A stretch of 64,000 nt of DNA from JAHEDH01 sp963753285 (GCA_963753285.1 CAVWBT010000010.1:62001-126000), one strand, 5' to 3'. Shown: positions 53,240 through 61,445, counted from the first letter of the stretch. Numbers and translations: made by a program. Notes: a model not told the origin generated them from the sequence alone.

Positions 53240-54033
53240 GCGAAGAGCACTACACGCACGGCCACCACGGGTCGGTGGTGGCCAACCACGTTCGCAGAAC
53301 TGCGACCGATTCCGCCGCCTATCTCGTGCCGTATCTGACACCGGAGATGCGGCTGCTCGATGTCGGATGCGGACCTGGAAGCATCACGCTCGATCTGGCC
53401 GGAATCGTGGCGGACGTCGTCGGTATCGACGGAGCCGACGCCGCAGTCGAGCGGGCGAAAGCGGAAGCCGAGCAGAGGAGCGTCACCAACGCCGAATTCC
53501 GGATCGCGGACGCTTACGAGCTCCCGTTCGAAGACGCCAGCTTCGATGTCGTCCATGCACACCAGGTTCTGCAGCACCTCGCCGACCCAGTGGGGGCACT
53601 CATCGAGGCGAGGCGGGTCGTGAAGCCGGGTGGCATCGTCGCAGCACGGGACGCCGACTACGGGACGATGGTCCACGACCCCCACGAGCCCAGACTCGAC
53701 CGCTGGCTCGATCTCTACTACCGGGTCGCGCGTCACGACGGAGGTGAGCCCGATGCCGGTAGACGGCTCGCCGGATGGTTCGCGGCTGCGGGATTCGTCG
53801 ACATGGAGGTCTCGACGTCGACCTGGACCTACAGCGCGGCGTCGGACGTCGAGGCGTGGCGCGACCTGTGGGTGAGCAGGTTGACCGAAGCTCGGCTGGG
53901 GGAGCGGGCAGTGGGCCTCGGGTTCGCGGATCGGGCAGAGATCGAAGAACTCGCCGACGGGTGGCGTGTCTGGGCGTCGTCGGAGCGTCCATTCTTCGCC
54001 CTTCTCCACGGAGAAGTCGTCGGGAAGAGATGA
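53236..54033 (+). CDS. class I SAM-dependent methyltransferase
   Basis: A 265-aa methyltransferase. Motif I is RLLDVGCGPGSITLDLAG; motif II/post-I is VVGIDGADAAVERAKAEAE; then RIADAYELPFEDASFDVVHA and HLADPVGALIEARRVVKPGG as in UbiE/COQ5-like enzymes. The N-terminal SEEHYTHGHHGSVVANHVRR is typical of actinobacterial family members acting on small molecules. The frame starts at 53146, but the first 30 residues lack similarity to the family; TTG 53236 overlaps the lipoprotein stop and gives a sensible N-terminus. The product is unknown. Confidence 0.85.
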   Translation: MSEEHYTHGHHGSVVANHVRRTATDSAAYLVPYLTPEMRLLDVGCGPGSITLDLAGIVADVVGIDGADAAVERAKAEAEQRSVTNAEFRIADAYELPFEDASFDVVHAHQVLQHLADPVGALIEARRVVKPGGIVAARDADYGTMVHDPHEPRLDRWLDLYYRVARHDGGEPDAGRRLAGWFAAAGFVDMEVSTSTWTYSAASDVEAWRDLWVSRLTEARLGERAVGLGFADRAEIEELADGWRVWASSERPFFALLHGEVVGKR

Positions 54034-54034
54034 C

Positions 54035-54066
54035 GGGGCGAGCCGCCTTGCGCAGTGGCTCGCCCC
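54035..54066. terminator. strong hairpin between convergent methyltransferase and SDR genes
   Basis: GGGGCGAGCC (54035-54044), a 12-base loop, and GGCTCGCCCC (54057-54066) form a perfect 10-bp GC stem immediately after the methyltransferase stop. It is the clearest bidirectional-terminator-like structure in the window, though it has no T-run. Confidence 0.6.
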
Positions 54067-54076
54067 ATCGTCGGGT

Positions 54077-54823
54077 CTACTCCTGTGGCAGATCGACCAC
54101 CGGGCCGAGCAGGGCCCCACCGTCGACGATCCACTCCGATCCGGTGCTGTAGGTGGCGTCTGCCGCCATGAACATCAGCAGCTTGGTGACCTCTTCGGGC
54201 TTCCCCATCCGTGGGATCGGCTGGCTCAGGGTCATCTCGTCGCCCAAGTCCGCGGTCATCGGTGTTGCGATCGGTCCCGGGTGGATCGACATCACACGGA
54301 TGTTGTCCTTCCCCAGTTCCATCGCCACCGACTTCGTCATGCCACGTACACCCCACTTCGACGCCGCGTAGGCGGCGATCGAGGCGTAGCCCATCATCCC
54401 GGCGGTGGACGAGATGTTGATGATCGCCCCGTTGCCGGCCTTGCGCATCGACGGCACTGCATAGTGCATGCCGAGGAACACGCCGATGAGGTTGATGTCG
54501 ATCACCCGACGGAAATCGGCCGGATCCATCGCGTCGACGGGGCCATAGGCGACGATCCCGGCGTTGTTGACCAGCAGGTTGATCGGGCCGTACGCCTTCT
54601 CGGTCGCCTCGACCGCCGCCTTCCAGTCGTCGTCCTTGGTCACGTCCAGGTGGACGAAGTGCGCGGCGTCACCCAGCTCGGCCTCGAGCCCTTTGCCGTC
54701 CTCTTCCAGGATGTCGCCGAAGACGACTCTGGCGCCTTCGCCGACGAGACCACGAACGTGCGAAGCGCCCATGCCCCGGGCGCCGCCGCTGACGAGCGCG
54801 ACCCATCCGTCGAAACGTCCCAT
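54077..54823 (-). CDS. SDR-family oxidoreductase (3-alpha/20-beta-hydroxysteroid dehydrogenase-like)
   Basis: A 248-aa classical SDR. TGxxxGxG appears as VSGGARGMGASHVRGLVGEG (with SGG), DVTKDDDW binds the adenine, NNAG is in LLVNNAGIVAYG, the serine is in INISSTAGMMGY, and the YxxxK is IAAYAASKWGVRG. The C-terminal GSEWIVDGG is standard. It probably oxidises or reduces a hydroxyl/keto group with NAD(H). The start at 54823 has a perfect AGGAGGT ribosome-binding site; the longer frame to 55162 is a shadow. Confidence 0.93.
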   Translation of the reverse strand: MGRFDGWVALVSGGARGMGASHVRGLVGEGARVVFGDILEEDGKGLEAELGDAAHFVHLDVTKDDDWKAAVEATEKAYGPINLLVNNAGIVAYGPVDAMDPADFRRVIDINLIGVFLGMHYAVPSMRKAGNGAIINISSTAGMMGYASIAAYAASKWGVRGMTKSVAMELGKDNIRVMSIHPGPIATPMTADLGDEMTLSQPIPRMGKPEEVTKLLMFMAADATYSTGSEWIVDGGALLGPVVDLPQE

Positions 54824-54964
54824 GCCTACCTCCTCTGTAGGTGTCTCACAGCCCTCCTCCCCGGGAAGGCATGGTCTGACTGTGCAGTCGCGAAAGTCCC
54901 GGCGAACAGAGCAGAAGGACCCGTCTCGAAATTGATTGCAGCCTTCGATCGGCCTGCCAGCGCC

Positions 54965-54970
54965 TACCGT
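54965..54970 (+). promoter_or_regulatory. TACCGT -10 box, leaderless promoter of the VOC gene
   Basis: TACCGT is 6 bases before the ATG at 54977; no ribosome-binding site is visible. Confidence 0.5.
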
Positions 54971-54976
54971 CACGGG

Positions 54977-55354
54977 ATGCGTATCACGGGCTTCGACCAC
55001 ATCGTCCTCAGCTGTCACGACGTTCCGGCGGTCGTTGCGTTCTATCGCGACGTGCTCGGGTGCCGGGTGGGGGAGGAGCGGCCCGGCAAGTGGGCGATCT
55101 GGTTCGGCACCCACAAGATCAGCCTCCAGGACGAGGCCGACAAGCCACCGATGGCGATCCACACCCTGCCGGGAACCGGAAACTTCTGTGTGCTCGCCGA
55201 CACACCGGTCGCCGAGGTCGCCGAAGAGTTGAGGTCGGCGGGCGTCGAGATCCTCACGGGGCCCGCCGAGAAGGTCGGGGCCACCGGCCCGATCCTGTCG
55301 GTCTACTTCCGCGACCCCGAAGGCAACCTCGTGGAGATCTGCAACCCGATCTGA
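54977..55354 (+). CDS. VOC (glyoxalase/bleomycin-resistance) family protein
   Basis: A 125-aa vicinal-oxygen-chelate protein with two beta-alpha-beta-beta-beta units. The metal ligands appear as ITGFDHIVLSCHDVP (H), NFCVLADTPVAEVAEEL in the second unit, and the C-terminal SVYFRDPEGNLVEICNP (E). Such proteins are glyoxalases, dioxygenases, epimerases or drug-binding proteins; the substrate is unknown. The ATG at 54977 is fixed by a TACCGT box 6 bases upstream. It converges on hrpA; a large inverted repeat lies between. Confidence 0.88.
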   Translation: MRITGFDHIVLSCHDVPAVVAFYRDVLGCRVGEERPGKWAIWFGTHKISLQDEADKPPMAIHTLPGTGNFCVLADTPVAEVAEELRSAGVEILTGPAEKVGATGPILSVYFRDPEGNLVEICNPI

Positions 55355-55357
55355 CTC

Positions 55358-55410
55358 CGTTCTTGTGACGGGAATCGCTGGAATATCGACGTTTCCGTCA
55401 CAAGAACGGG
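55358..55410. repeat. 15-bp perfect inverted repeat between convergent VOC and hrpA genes
   Basis: CCGTTCTTGTGACGG (55358-55372) and CCGTCACAAGAACGG (55396-55410) are exact reverse complements around a 23-base loop that contains a further TCG/CGA pairing. It fills almost the entire gap between the two stops. It may be a bidirectional terminator, but the conserved, non-GC-maximised arm sequence also resembles a dispersed palindromic repeat unit. Confidence 0.6.
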
Positions 55411-55411
55411 T

Positions 55412-58400
55412 TCAGCCGGTCATGGCGACGGTTCGCAGGGCGGTGCGGATGCGCTTCTCCGACACAGTTCCCTTCACGCCGAGGTGTTGGGCGTACAGGC
55501 TGACCCGCAGCTCCTGGAGTTGCCAGCCGATGTCGATGAGCTCGGGCGACCGTGGCAGCGTGTCCAGGAGATGATCGTGCTCGGCTTCGAGGGGCTGAAT
55601 GCGGGCCATGCGCTCTCGGTCTCTCGGCAGCGTCTCGGCCAGGCGCGACAGCCGGTACTCGACGGCCTGGAGATACCGGTGCAGGTCGTCGAGACGGCCG
55701 ATCCCCACCGCCGTCAGCATCCCCGGATAGACCAGGCGGGACAGTTGGTCGCCCACGTCGGCGATGCTGGGTTCGAACGCCTCTGCGCCGAGCGGCTCGG
55801 CTGCGATGTAGGCGTTGCGGAGCGTCACCATGATCGCGATCGACGTGCGCCCCACGTCTTCTAGCCGGTCGGCGACGGTGTCGCGCATGTGCGAAAGCAG
55901 GCGTCCGAACCCGGCCTCGGTCCAGACCAGACCGCCGGCGTCGAGCATCACCGCGTCGAGTGCGCACGCCAGGCAGTCGTTGAGCCATTCGGTCTGATCG
56001 GCATACTGGCTCGTCACCAGCGCCAGCTTGGCGTCGTCGGTGAGCAGCGACCGGAGCAACTTGCCGGGGGCATTGAGATGGAAGGCGAGCAGCTTGCGCA
56101 GGCCCTCCCACATGGCGTCGGCCTGCTCCTCTCGGGTGGCCATCAGTCGCACGGCGACGAGCTCGCCGTCGTCGACGAGTGCGGGATACGCCTCGATGTC
56201 GTGACCGGGGCCTTCGATCGTCACGACACGCGGCAGATCGCCGATCGTCCACGACGTCAACCCCTCCACCTCGATCTGGTGACGGCTGGTCGAGACCGCC
56301 GCCCTCGCTTCCTCACGGAACGAAGCCCGCAGCTCGTCGAGATCACTCGACTCTGCGATCGGGTGTCCTTCGGAGTCCACGATCCTGAACCGGGGACGGA
56401 GGTGGCTGGGGATACGGCCCGGATCGAAATCCTCCGGCAGCACCGGGGTGTCGGCGATCGCCGACAGCGCCCGCCGGACGGCATCGACCGGCGATCCGTC
56501 ACCCGGGTCGAGCGTCTCCACCAGACGGTCGACCGTCTGTGGGATCGGCGACACCGCCTTGCGGAGGCGCTTGGGGAGTGAGCGCACCATCGTCTCGACG
56601 AGCTCACGTCGCAGGCCGGGCACGTTCCACTCGAACACCGCCGGGTCGAGGCGGTCCAGCAAGGCGACGTCGACGATCACCGTGACCCCGTCCGACTGGC
56701 TCCCGTAGTCGAATTCGTACTCCAGCGGCAGCCTGAGATCGCCATGGATCCATTCGGGCGGGAACTGGTGCTCGTCGAGCGAATCGACCTCGGGGCGGAT
56801 CAGCGCGTCGAGGTCCAAGTCGAGGAGGTGGGGGGTCTTGGGGCGCTGGCGCTTCCACCACGCGTCGAAGTGGCGGACGGTGGTGATGTCGTCGGGGATC
56901 CGGGCGTCGAAGAAGTCGTAGAGCTCGTCGTCGGTGATCATGAGATCGGTTCGCCGATGCCGGGTCTGCAGCTCCTCGACCTCGGCCATCCGACGCTCGT
57001 TGTGGGCGGCGAAGGCGTGGTGGGTCTCCCACTCGCCCCACACGAGTGCGTGTCTGATGAAGAGCTCGCGGGCCGCAGCCATGTCGATCCGCCCGTACTG
57101 GACGGTCCGGTCGGCGAAGAGTCGGAGACCGAACAGCGTGACGGTCTCGTTCGCGATGGCCGCCCCGAGATCGGCGTCCCACCACGGATCCGAATACGAC
57201 CGCTTGACCAGATGGCCGCCGACCTCCTCGGCCCAGGCGGGATCGATCTTGGTGACGTCCTGCGCCCACAGCCTCGTCGTCTCGACGAGTTCTCCGGCCA
57301 TGATCCACTCCGGGCCGCGCTTGAACAGCACCGACCCGGGGTTGATGGCGAAGCGCGCTCCGCGAGCACCGAGATACTCATAGCCGTTCGGGTCCTTGTG
57401 CCCGACATGCGAGAGCAGTCCGGTGAGCAGCGCCTTGTGGATCGTGTCGCCATCGGCCGGCTCACGGTCCCGAACGAGTCCCATCTCGTCGGTGAGCTGT
57501 CGAAGCTGGGCGTGGACGTCCTGCCACTCTCGGATTCGCCGGTGGTTGAGGTACTCGTCGCGGCACACCCGGCGGAACTGGCTGGACGACAGCTTCTTTC
57601 GCTGTTTGCGGATGTAGTCCCAGAGGCGCAACCAGCCGAGGAAGTCCGAACTCGGCTCGGCGAATCGTGTGTGCAGTTCGTCGGCCCGGGCACGGTGCTC
57701 GCTCGGCCGTTCGCGTGGGTCCTGGATCGACAAGCCGGAGACGATCACGAGCACCTCCCGGAGACAGTCGTGCTCGGCACCGGCGATCACCATCCGGGCG
57801 AGGCGCGGGTCGAGGGGAAGCTGGGCGAGCCGGCGTCCGAGCGGGGTGAGCCATGCCTTGGTGCCGTGCGCGGCCGGATCGAGCGCTCCCAGCTCCTCCA
57901 GCAGGAGTACCCCGTCTCGAATCTGCCTGGTGTCCGGCGGGTCGAGGAACGGGAACGACTCCACGTCACCCAGGCCGAGCGCCGCCATCTGCAGGATGAC
58001 GCTCGCCAGGCTGGTTCGCTGGATCTCGGGCTCGGTGAAGTCGTCCCGACTCGCGAAATCGTCCTCTGAGAAGAGCCGGATGCAGATGCCCGGGCCGATC
58101 CTCCCGCATCGTCCCGCTCGCTGGTCGGCGGAGGCCCTCGAGATCGGCTCGATGGGGAGCCGCTGCACCTTGGTCCGTCGACTGAATCGGGAGATCCGCG
58201 CCGTCCCGGGGTCGACGACCGCCCGGATGCCGGGCACGGTGAGCGACGTCTCGGCGACGTTGGTTGCGATCACGATGCGTCGACCGGTGTGCGGCTGGAA
58301 CACCCGATGCTGCTCGGCGGAGGACAGGCGGGCATACAGCGGCATGATCTCGGTGTGCTTCAGCTTCAGCTCGGCCAGCGCATCCGCGGCGTCCCGAATC

Positions 58401-59284
58401 TCTCGCTCACCCGAGCAGAACACGAGGATGTCGCCGCTGTGGTCGCGGATGAGCTCGTTGACCGCATCGCAGATCGCCTCGGGCTGGTCCCGGATCTCAC
58501 CGCCCATCTCCAGGGGCCGGTAGCGGATCTCGACCGGATACCCGCGCCCGGAGACCTCGACGATCGGGGCGTTTCCGAAGTGCTTGGAGAACCGCTCGGT
58601 GTCGATCGTCGCAGAGGTCACGATGAGCTTGAGGTCGTGTCGGCGCGGGAGCAGCTCGGTCAGGAAGCCCAGCAGGAAGTCGATGTTGAGGGACCGCTCG
58701 TGGGCCTCGTCGATGATGATCGTGTCGTACCTCGAGAGGTCGCGGTCGCGCTGGATCTCGGCGAGCAGCAGACCGTCGGTGAGGACCTTGACGACGCTCC
58801 TGTCGCTGACCGTGTCGGTGAAGCGCATGGCGAAGCCGACCAATCCGCCGATGTCGGTGCCGGTCTCTTCGGCGATGCGTTCGGCGATGCTCCTGGCGGC
58901 GATCCGCCGTGGCTGGGTGTGGCCGATCCAGCCGTCGACACCCCTTCCCAGTTCCAGGCAGATCTTCGGGAGCTGGGTGCTCTTCCCCGAGCCGGTCTCG
59001 CCGGCAACGATCACGACCTGGTTGTCGCGGATGGTTTCGAGCAACTCGTCGCGCCGCGCCGTGATCGGGAGATCGGGGTAGACCAGTCGATCCGGGATGC
59101 TGCTCGATCGCAGCTCTCGCCGTCGCTCGACCGCTTCGAGGTCGGCGGCGATCTTGGCGAGGATCCGGGAGCGACGCTGGGGGTCCTCGATCCGACGGAT
59201 CCCGGACAGACGCTTCGAGAAGCGGGTCTGTTGGTTGGGAGGGAGCCGGCGTATCGAGGCGCGCAGTTCTTCGGGTGTGGACAT
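55412..59284 (-). CDS. hrpA: ATP-dependent RNA helicase HrpA
   Basis: A 1,290-aa DEAH-box helicase, the full length of bacterial HrpA. Motif I is VAGETGSGKSTQLPKICLEL; DEAH is in IIIDEAHERSLNIDFLLG; motif III is VTSATIDTERF; motifs V/VI are VATNVAETSLTVPGIRAV and SADQRAGRCGRIGPG. The C-terminal HA2, OB and HrpA-specific domains follow, and no frameshift is seen over 3.9 kb. HrpA helps unwind mRNA, act on stalled ribosomes and process some mRNAs. M at 59284 was chosen; the frame begins at 59296. Confidence 0.95.
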   Translation of the reverse strand: MSTPEELRASIRRLPPNQQTRFSKRLSGIRRIEDPQRRSRILAKIAADLEAVERRRELRSSSIPDRLVYPDLPITARRDELLETIRDNQVVIVAGETGSGKSTQLPKICLELGRGVDGWIGHTQPRRIAARSIAERIAEETGTDIGGLVGFAMRFTDTVSDRSVVKVLTDGLLLAEIQRDRDLSRYDTIIIDEAHERSLNIDFLLGFLTELLPRRHDLKLIVTSATIDTERFSKHFGNAPIVEVSGRGYPVEIRYRPLEMGGEIRDQPEAICDAVNELIRDHSGDILVFCSGEREIRDAADALAELKLKHTEIMPLYARLSSAEQHRVFQPHTGRRIVIATNVAETSLTVPGIRAVVDPGTARISRFSRRTKVQRLPIEPISRASADQRAGRCGRIGPGICIRLFSEDDFASRDDFTEPEIQRTSLASVILQMAALGLGDVESFPFLDPPDTRQIRDGVLLLEELGALDPAAHGTKAWLTPLGRRLAQLPLDPRLARMVIAGAEHDCLREVLVIVSGLSIQDPRERPSEHRARADELHTRFAEPSSDFLGWLRLWDYIRKQRKKLSSSQFRRVCRDEYLNHRRIREWQDVHAQLRQLTDEMGLVRDREPADGDTIHKALLTGLLSHVGHKDPNGYEYLGARGARFAINPGSVLFKRGPEWIMAGELVETTRLWAQDVTKIDPAWAEEVGGHLVKRSYSDPWWDADLGAAIANETVTLFGLRLFADRTVQYGRIDMAAARELFIRHALVWGEWETHHAFAAHNERRMAEVEELQTRHRRTDLMITDDELYDFFDARIPDDITTVRHFDAWWKRQRPKTPHLLDLDLDALIRPEVDSLDEHQFPPEWIHGDLRLPLEYEFDYGSQSDGVTVIVDVALLDRLDPAVFEWNVPGLRRELVETMVRSLPKRLRKAVSPIPQTVDRLVETLDPGDGSPVDAVRRALSAIADTPVLPEDFDPGRIPSHLRPRFRIVDSEGHPIAESSDLDELRASFREEARAAVSTSRHQIEVEGLTSWTIGDLPRVVTIEGPGHDIEAYPALVDDGELVAVRLMATREEQADAMWEGLRKLLAFHLNAPGKLLRSLLTDDAKLALVTSQYADQTEWLNDCLACALDAVMLDAGGLVWTEAGFGRLLSHMRDTVADRLEDVGRTSIAIMVTLRNAYIAAEPLGAEAFEPSIADVGDQLSRLVYPGMLTAVGIGRLDDLHRYLQAVEYRLSRLAETLPRDRERMARIQPLEAEHDHLLDTLPRSPELIDIGWQLQELRVSLYAQHLGVKGTVSEKRIRTALRTVAMTG

Positions 59285-59331
59285 GATCGGTCTCAATGAT
59301 CGCGGGTTCGCAGGGTGAACGTTCTATCGAC

Positions 59332-59781
59332 TCACTCCGCAGGCGAAGCGGGCGGGAGCTTGCCGAGCAGCCGGGCGAGGGTGTGTTGATCGTCGGAGTC
59401 GAGGTTGGCGGCGAGCGGGTTGCCTCGATACAACAGGTCCTGGAGTTGCTCGTGGAGCGCTCGACCCCTGGGTGTCAGGGTCATCTGTTTGATCCGACGG
59501 TCGCCGGGGTCGGTCGACCGCGCGGCGAGACCCAAGGATTCGAGGTCGTCGGCGATGTGGGTGATGTAGGAGGCGTCGCACCGCATCGCCTCGGCGGCCG
59601 AACCCATGGGTCGGGGACGGCTGAAGAGATGAAGCGCATGCGCCTGTGGTGGTGTCAAGCCGAGTGATCCGACGTGCTCGTCGAAGAACTGGCGCATCTG
59701 GCGGCTCGCCTCGATGAAGTGTTCGAAGAGGTCGGCGCGGACGTCGGCGGCGACGTCGCTCGTCGGGTTGCGTTCGGTCAC
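59332..59781 (-). CDS. MarR-family transcriptional regulator
   Basis: A 149-aa winged-helix regulator. The DNA-binding segment is MGSAAEAMRCDASYITHIAD (helix-turn-helix) followed by the wing DLESLGLAARSTDPGDRRIK with the conserved DxRxK; helices 1 and 5 (EHFIEASRQMRQFFDEHVG, and the C-terminal part) form the dimer. The start is GTG 59781, 9 bases after a TACCGT box. It is divergent from the F420-type nitroreductase-like gene and probably controls it and itself through the palindrome at 59809. Confidence 0.88.
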   Translation of the reverse strand: MTERNPTSDVAADVRADLFEHFIEASRQMRQFFDEHVGSLGLTPPQAHALHLFSRPRPMGSAAEAMRCDASYITHIADDLESLGLAARSTDPGDRRIKQMTLTPRGRALHEQLQDLLYRGNPLAANLDSDDQHTLARLLGKLPPASPAE

Positions 59782-59808
59782 TGCACCGGAACGGTATCAG
59801 CTGACAGT

Positions 59809-59816
59809 TGAATTCA
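59809..59816. promoter_or_regulatory. TGAATTCA palindrome in the marR-oxidoreductase divergent gap
   Basis: TGAATTCA with flanking AGT...AAA and the nearby CAGCTG form an AT-rich symmetric patch in the 86-base gap between the MarR gene and the deazaflavin oxidoreductase. Position and symmetry suit a MarR operator. Confidence 0.4.
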
Positions 59817-59855
59817 TAAAGCTTCTTGCCGTTGATCGGTGTCGGGGCTCGTGAG

Positions 59856-59861
59856 TATCGT
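59856..59861 (+). promoter_or_regulatory. TATCGT -10 box, leaderless promoter of the deazaflavin oxidoreductase
   Basis: TATCGT lies 6 bases before the ATG at 59868. Confidence 0.5.
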
Positions 59862-59867
59862 CCTCTC

Positions 59868-60392
59868 ATGTCGCTGATGGATGCGCTCGGTTACGAGGTC
59901 AGACCGCAGGAAGGGCTGCGACGCAGGTTCTCCGAGCTCACCACCAACGAGACGATGAGTGCTCTCATCGCCAAGACCGCGATGCCACTCGACCGCGCCG
60001 TGCTCCGCACCACGTCCGGCCGATGGACGGCGACCGCACTCATGGCAGGGTTCCCGGTGCTCTGGCTGGCGACGACGGGCGCCAAGTCGAAGCAGACGAG
60101 ACAGGTCCCGCTGCTGGGCATTCCGACCCCGTCGAGGAATCTGGCAGTGCTGGGCACCAACTTCGGAGGCGAACGGACTCCCGGCTGGGTCCGCAATCTG
60201 GTCGCCCATCCCGAGGCAGTCGCCGAGTGGCGTGACAACACGGCAGCGGTGACGGCGGTCCAACTCGAGCCTGCGCAGCAGGAGCCGATCTGGGAGACGG
60301 CGATCGCCGCCTACCCCAACTACGCCAACTATCGAGTCATGGCCCATCATCGCCCGATCCGTGTCTTCGAGCTCGTGCAGCGACACGGCTGA
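59868..60392 (+). CDS. deazaflavin (F420)-dependent nitroreductase-family oxidoreductase (Ddn-like)
   Basis: A 174-aa Ddn-family protein. The split-barrel core starts TSGRWTATALMAGFPVLWLA, with TTGAKSKQTRQVPLLGIPTP and NLAVLGTNFGGERTPGWVRN, then NLVAHPEAVAEW; these are the hallmark strands of F420H2-dependent reductases such as Ddn. It should use F420H2 to reduce quinones or nitroaromatics. A MarR gene is divergent. The ATG at 59868 has a TATCGT box 6 bases upstream. It is followed directly by a VOC remnant. Confidence 0.88.
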   Translation: MSLMDALGYEVRPQEGLRRRFSELTTNETMSALIAKTAMPLDRAVLRTTSGRWTATALMAGFPVLWLATTGAKSKQTRQVPLLGIPTPSRNLAVLGTNFGGERTPGWVRNLVAHPEAVAEWRDNTAAVTAVQLEPAQQEPIWETAIAAYPNYANYRVMAHHRPIRVFELVQRHG

Positions 60393-60502
60393 TGGGTGTC
60401 GAAACCATCCCGATCCAACCGAGCCGAGACTTCGACGAGACCATCGGGTTCTATGCGCTGCTGCGCATCGGGGGATTCCTCCCCGCTCAGCCTTCGAAGT
60501 GA
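60392..60502 (+). pseudogene. truncated bleomycin-resistance/VOC protein remnant
   Basis: A 36-codon frame starting MGVETIPIQPSRDFDETIGF reads like the first 25 residues of a bleomycin-resistance-type VOC protein (usual length about 120), then ends in GGFLPAQPSK. Its ATG overlaps the stop of the F420-type gene (TGATG). The rest of the protein is missing, cut by the convergent SRPBCC gene. It looks like a deletion scar. Confidence 0.55.
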
Positions 60503-60945
60503 TCGCGCAGGTGGCGGAGCTGATCCCTGAGCGTTCTGCGGGCCATGATCGGATACAGCAATCGACCCAGACCGGGTGAGCGGTGGAACGCCGCCTGGGT
60601 GGACTGGGTCACCTGCGAACCGTCTCCGTCGGGTTCCACCACACAGGTGATCGTCCGCTCCTGGAACTTGTCGACCACGCGCCAGGTGATCGATCGATCG
60701 TCGAGCGCAACCACTTCGACATCGCCGCTGAAGCTCACCCGACCCATCCCCGGCTGGTCGAGGTGTTGGGTGTAGTGGAATGTCGAACCGACCGAGATCG
60801 GGTCGGCCGACATCATCTCAGCCGAGTCGACGTTGGGACACCACATCGGATCGTTGCGGGTGTCGCTGATGAAGGCGAGCACGTCGGGGGCCGGAGCGGG
60901 GATGTGTTCAGACACGGTCACCGGGCGGACCGGATGCTTCGACAT
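60487..60945 (-). CDS. SRPBCC family protein
   Basis: A 152-aa START-like domain protein. It starts TVSEHIPAPAPDVLAFISDT, has RNDPMWCPNVDSAEMMSA and the long C-terminal helix PIMARRTLRDQLRHLRDH. These motifs match actinobacterial SRPBCC/polyketide cyclase-like lipid or aromatic-ligand binders. The start is M at 60945, where a TACGCT box lies 6 bases upstream. Its last codons overlap the truncated VOC remnant by 16 bases. Its ligand is unknown. Confidence 0.82.
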   Translation of the reverse strand: MSKHPVRPVTVSEHIPAPAPDVLAFISDTRNDPMWCPNVDSAEMMSADPISVGSTFHYTQHLDQPGMGRVSFSGDVEVVALDDRSITWRVVDKFQERTITCVVEPDGDGSQVTQSTQAAFHRSPGLGRLLYPIMARRTLRDQLRHLRDHFEG

Positions 60946-60951
60946 CGCGTG

Positions 60952-60957
60952 AGCGTA
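60952..60957 (-). promoter_or_regulatory. TACGCT -10 box, leaderless promoter of the SRPBCC gene
   Basis: On the minus strand TACGCT lies 6 bases before the ATG at 60945. It is the same box as upstream of the CoxL-like and E1 genes. Confidence 0.5.
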
Positions 60958-60961
60958 CCGT

Positions 60962-61345
60962 TCATGTGGCGGAGCTGACCCGAAGCCCTCGCCATTGCGC
61001 GGCTGCGACTGCGGCTACCACGAACGAGACGGTTGCGAGGGTGACTGTCCGGTACCGGTCAGCCAGCTCGGCGCGACTGCGATGAGGATGCCTGCGGTGA
61101 CCACCCAGGCGAGGTCGGCGGCGACGATCAGGATCGGGCTGTGTCTCGCCGTGGACCCCGTGCCTCTGCGGGCGACCAGGGCGGCGAAGATCAGGAGACC
61201 GGCTCCGAGCGTCTGGAGCGACCAGGCGGGCGGGCCGAGCGACTCCGCCAGACCGGCGGCAAGCGTGAGTGCACCGAGGCCGGTGATACCGCTGAATGCG
61301 GCGTTGGCCGACGAGGGCGTGCTTCAGGGTGTTGTCGTGGTTCAT
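60962..61345 (-). CDS. small four-helix membrane protein, disrupted by two frameshifts
   Basis: The open frame read straight through has a meaningless middle. Reading past an extra base near 61307 gives ANAAFSGITGLGALTLAAGL, then SLQTLGAGLLIFAALVARR and PILIVAADLAWVVTAGILIA, and after a second shift near 61055 TVTLATVSFVVAAVAAAQ. This is a coherent protein of about 125 residues with four membrane segments. I do not know its function. It is an example of the window-wide indels. Confidence 0.55.
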   Translation of the reverse strand: MNHDNTLKHALVGQRRIQRYHRPRCTHACRRSGGVARPARLVAPDARSRSPDLRRPGRPQRHGVHGETQPDPDRRRRPRLGGHRRHPHRSRAELADRYRTVTLATVSFVVAAVAAAQWRGLRVSSAT

Positions 61346-61432
61346 GTGTGTACCTCCTCGTCACACCGTGCCACATCGCAGGTAATGAGGGCAATGATGT
61401 GAGAGGTAATGGAAACCAGAAGGTCGCTCCCG

Positions 61433-61438
61433 TATCGT
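61433..61438 (+). promoter_or_regulatory. TATCGT -10 box, leaderless promoter of the XRE regulator
   Basis: TATCGT lies 7 bases before the GTG at 61446. Confidence 0.5.
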
Positions 61439-61445
61439 CGGAGCC

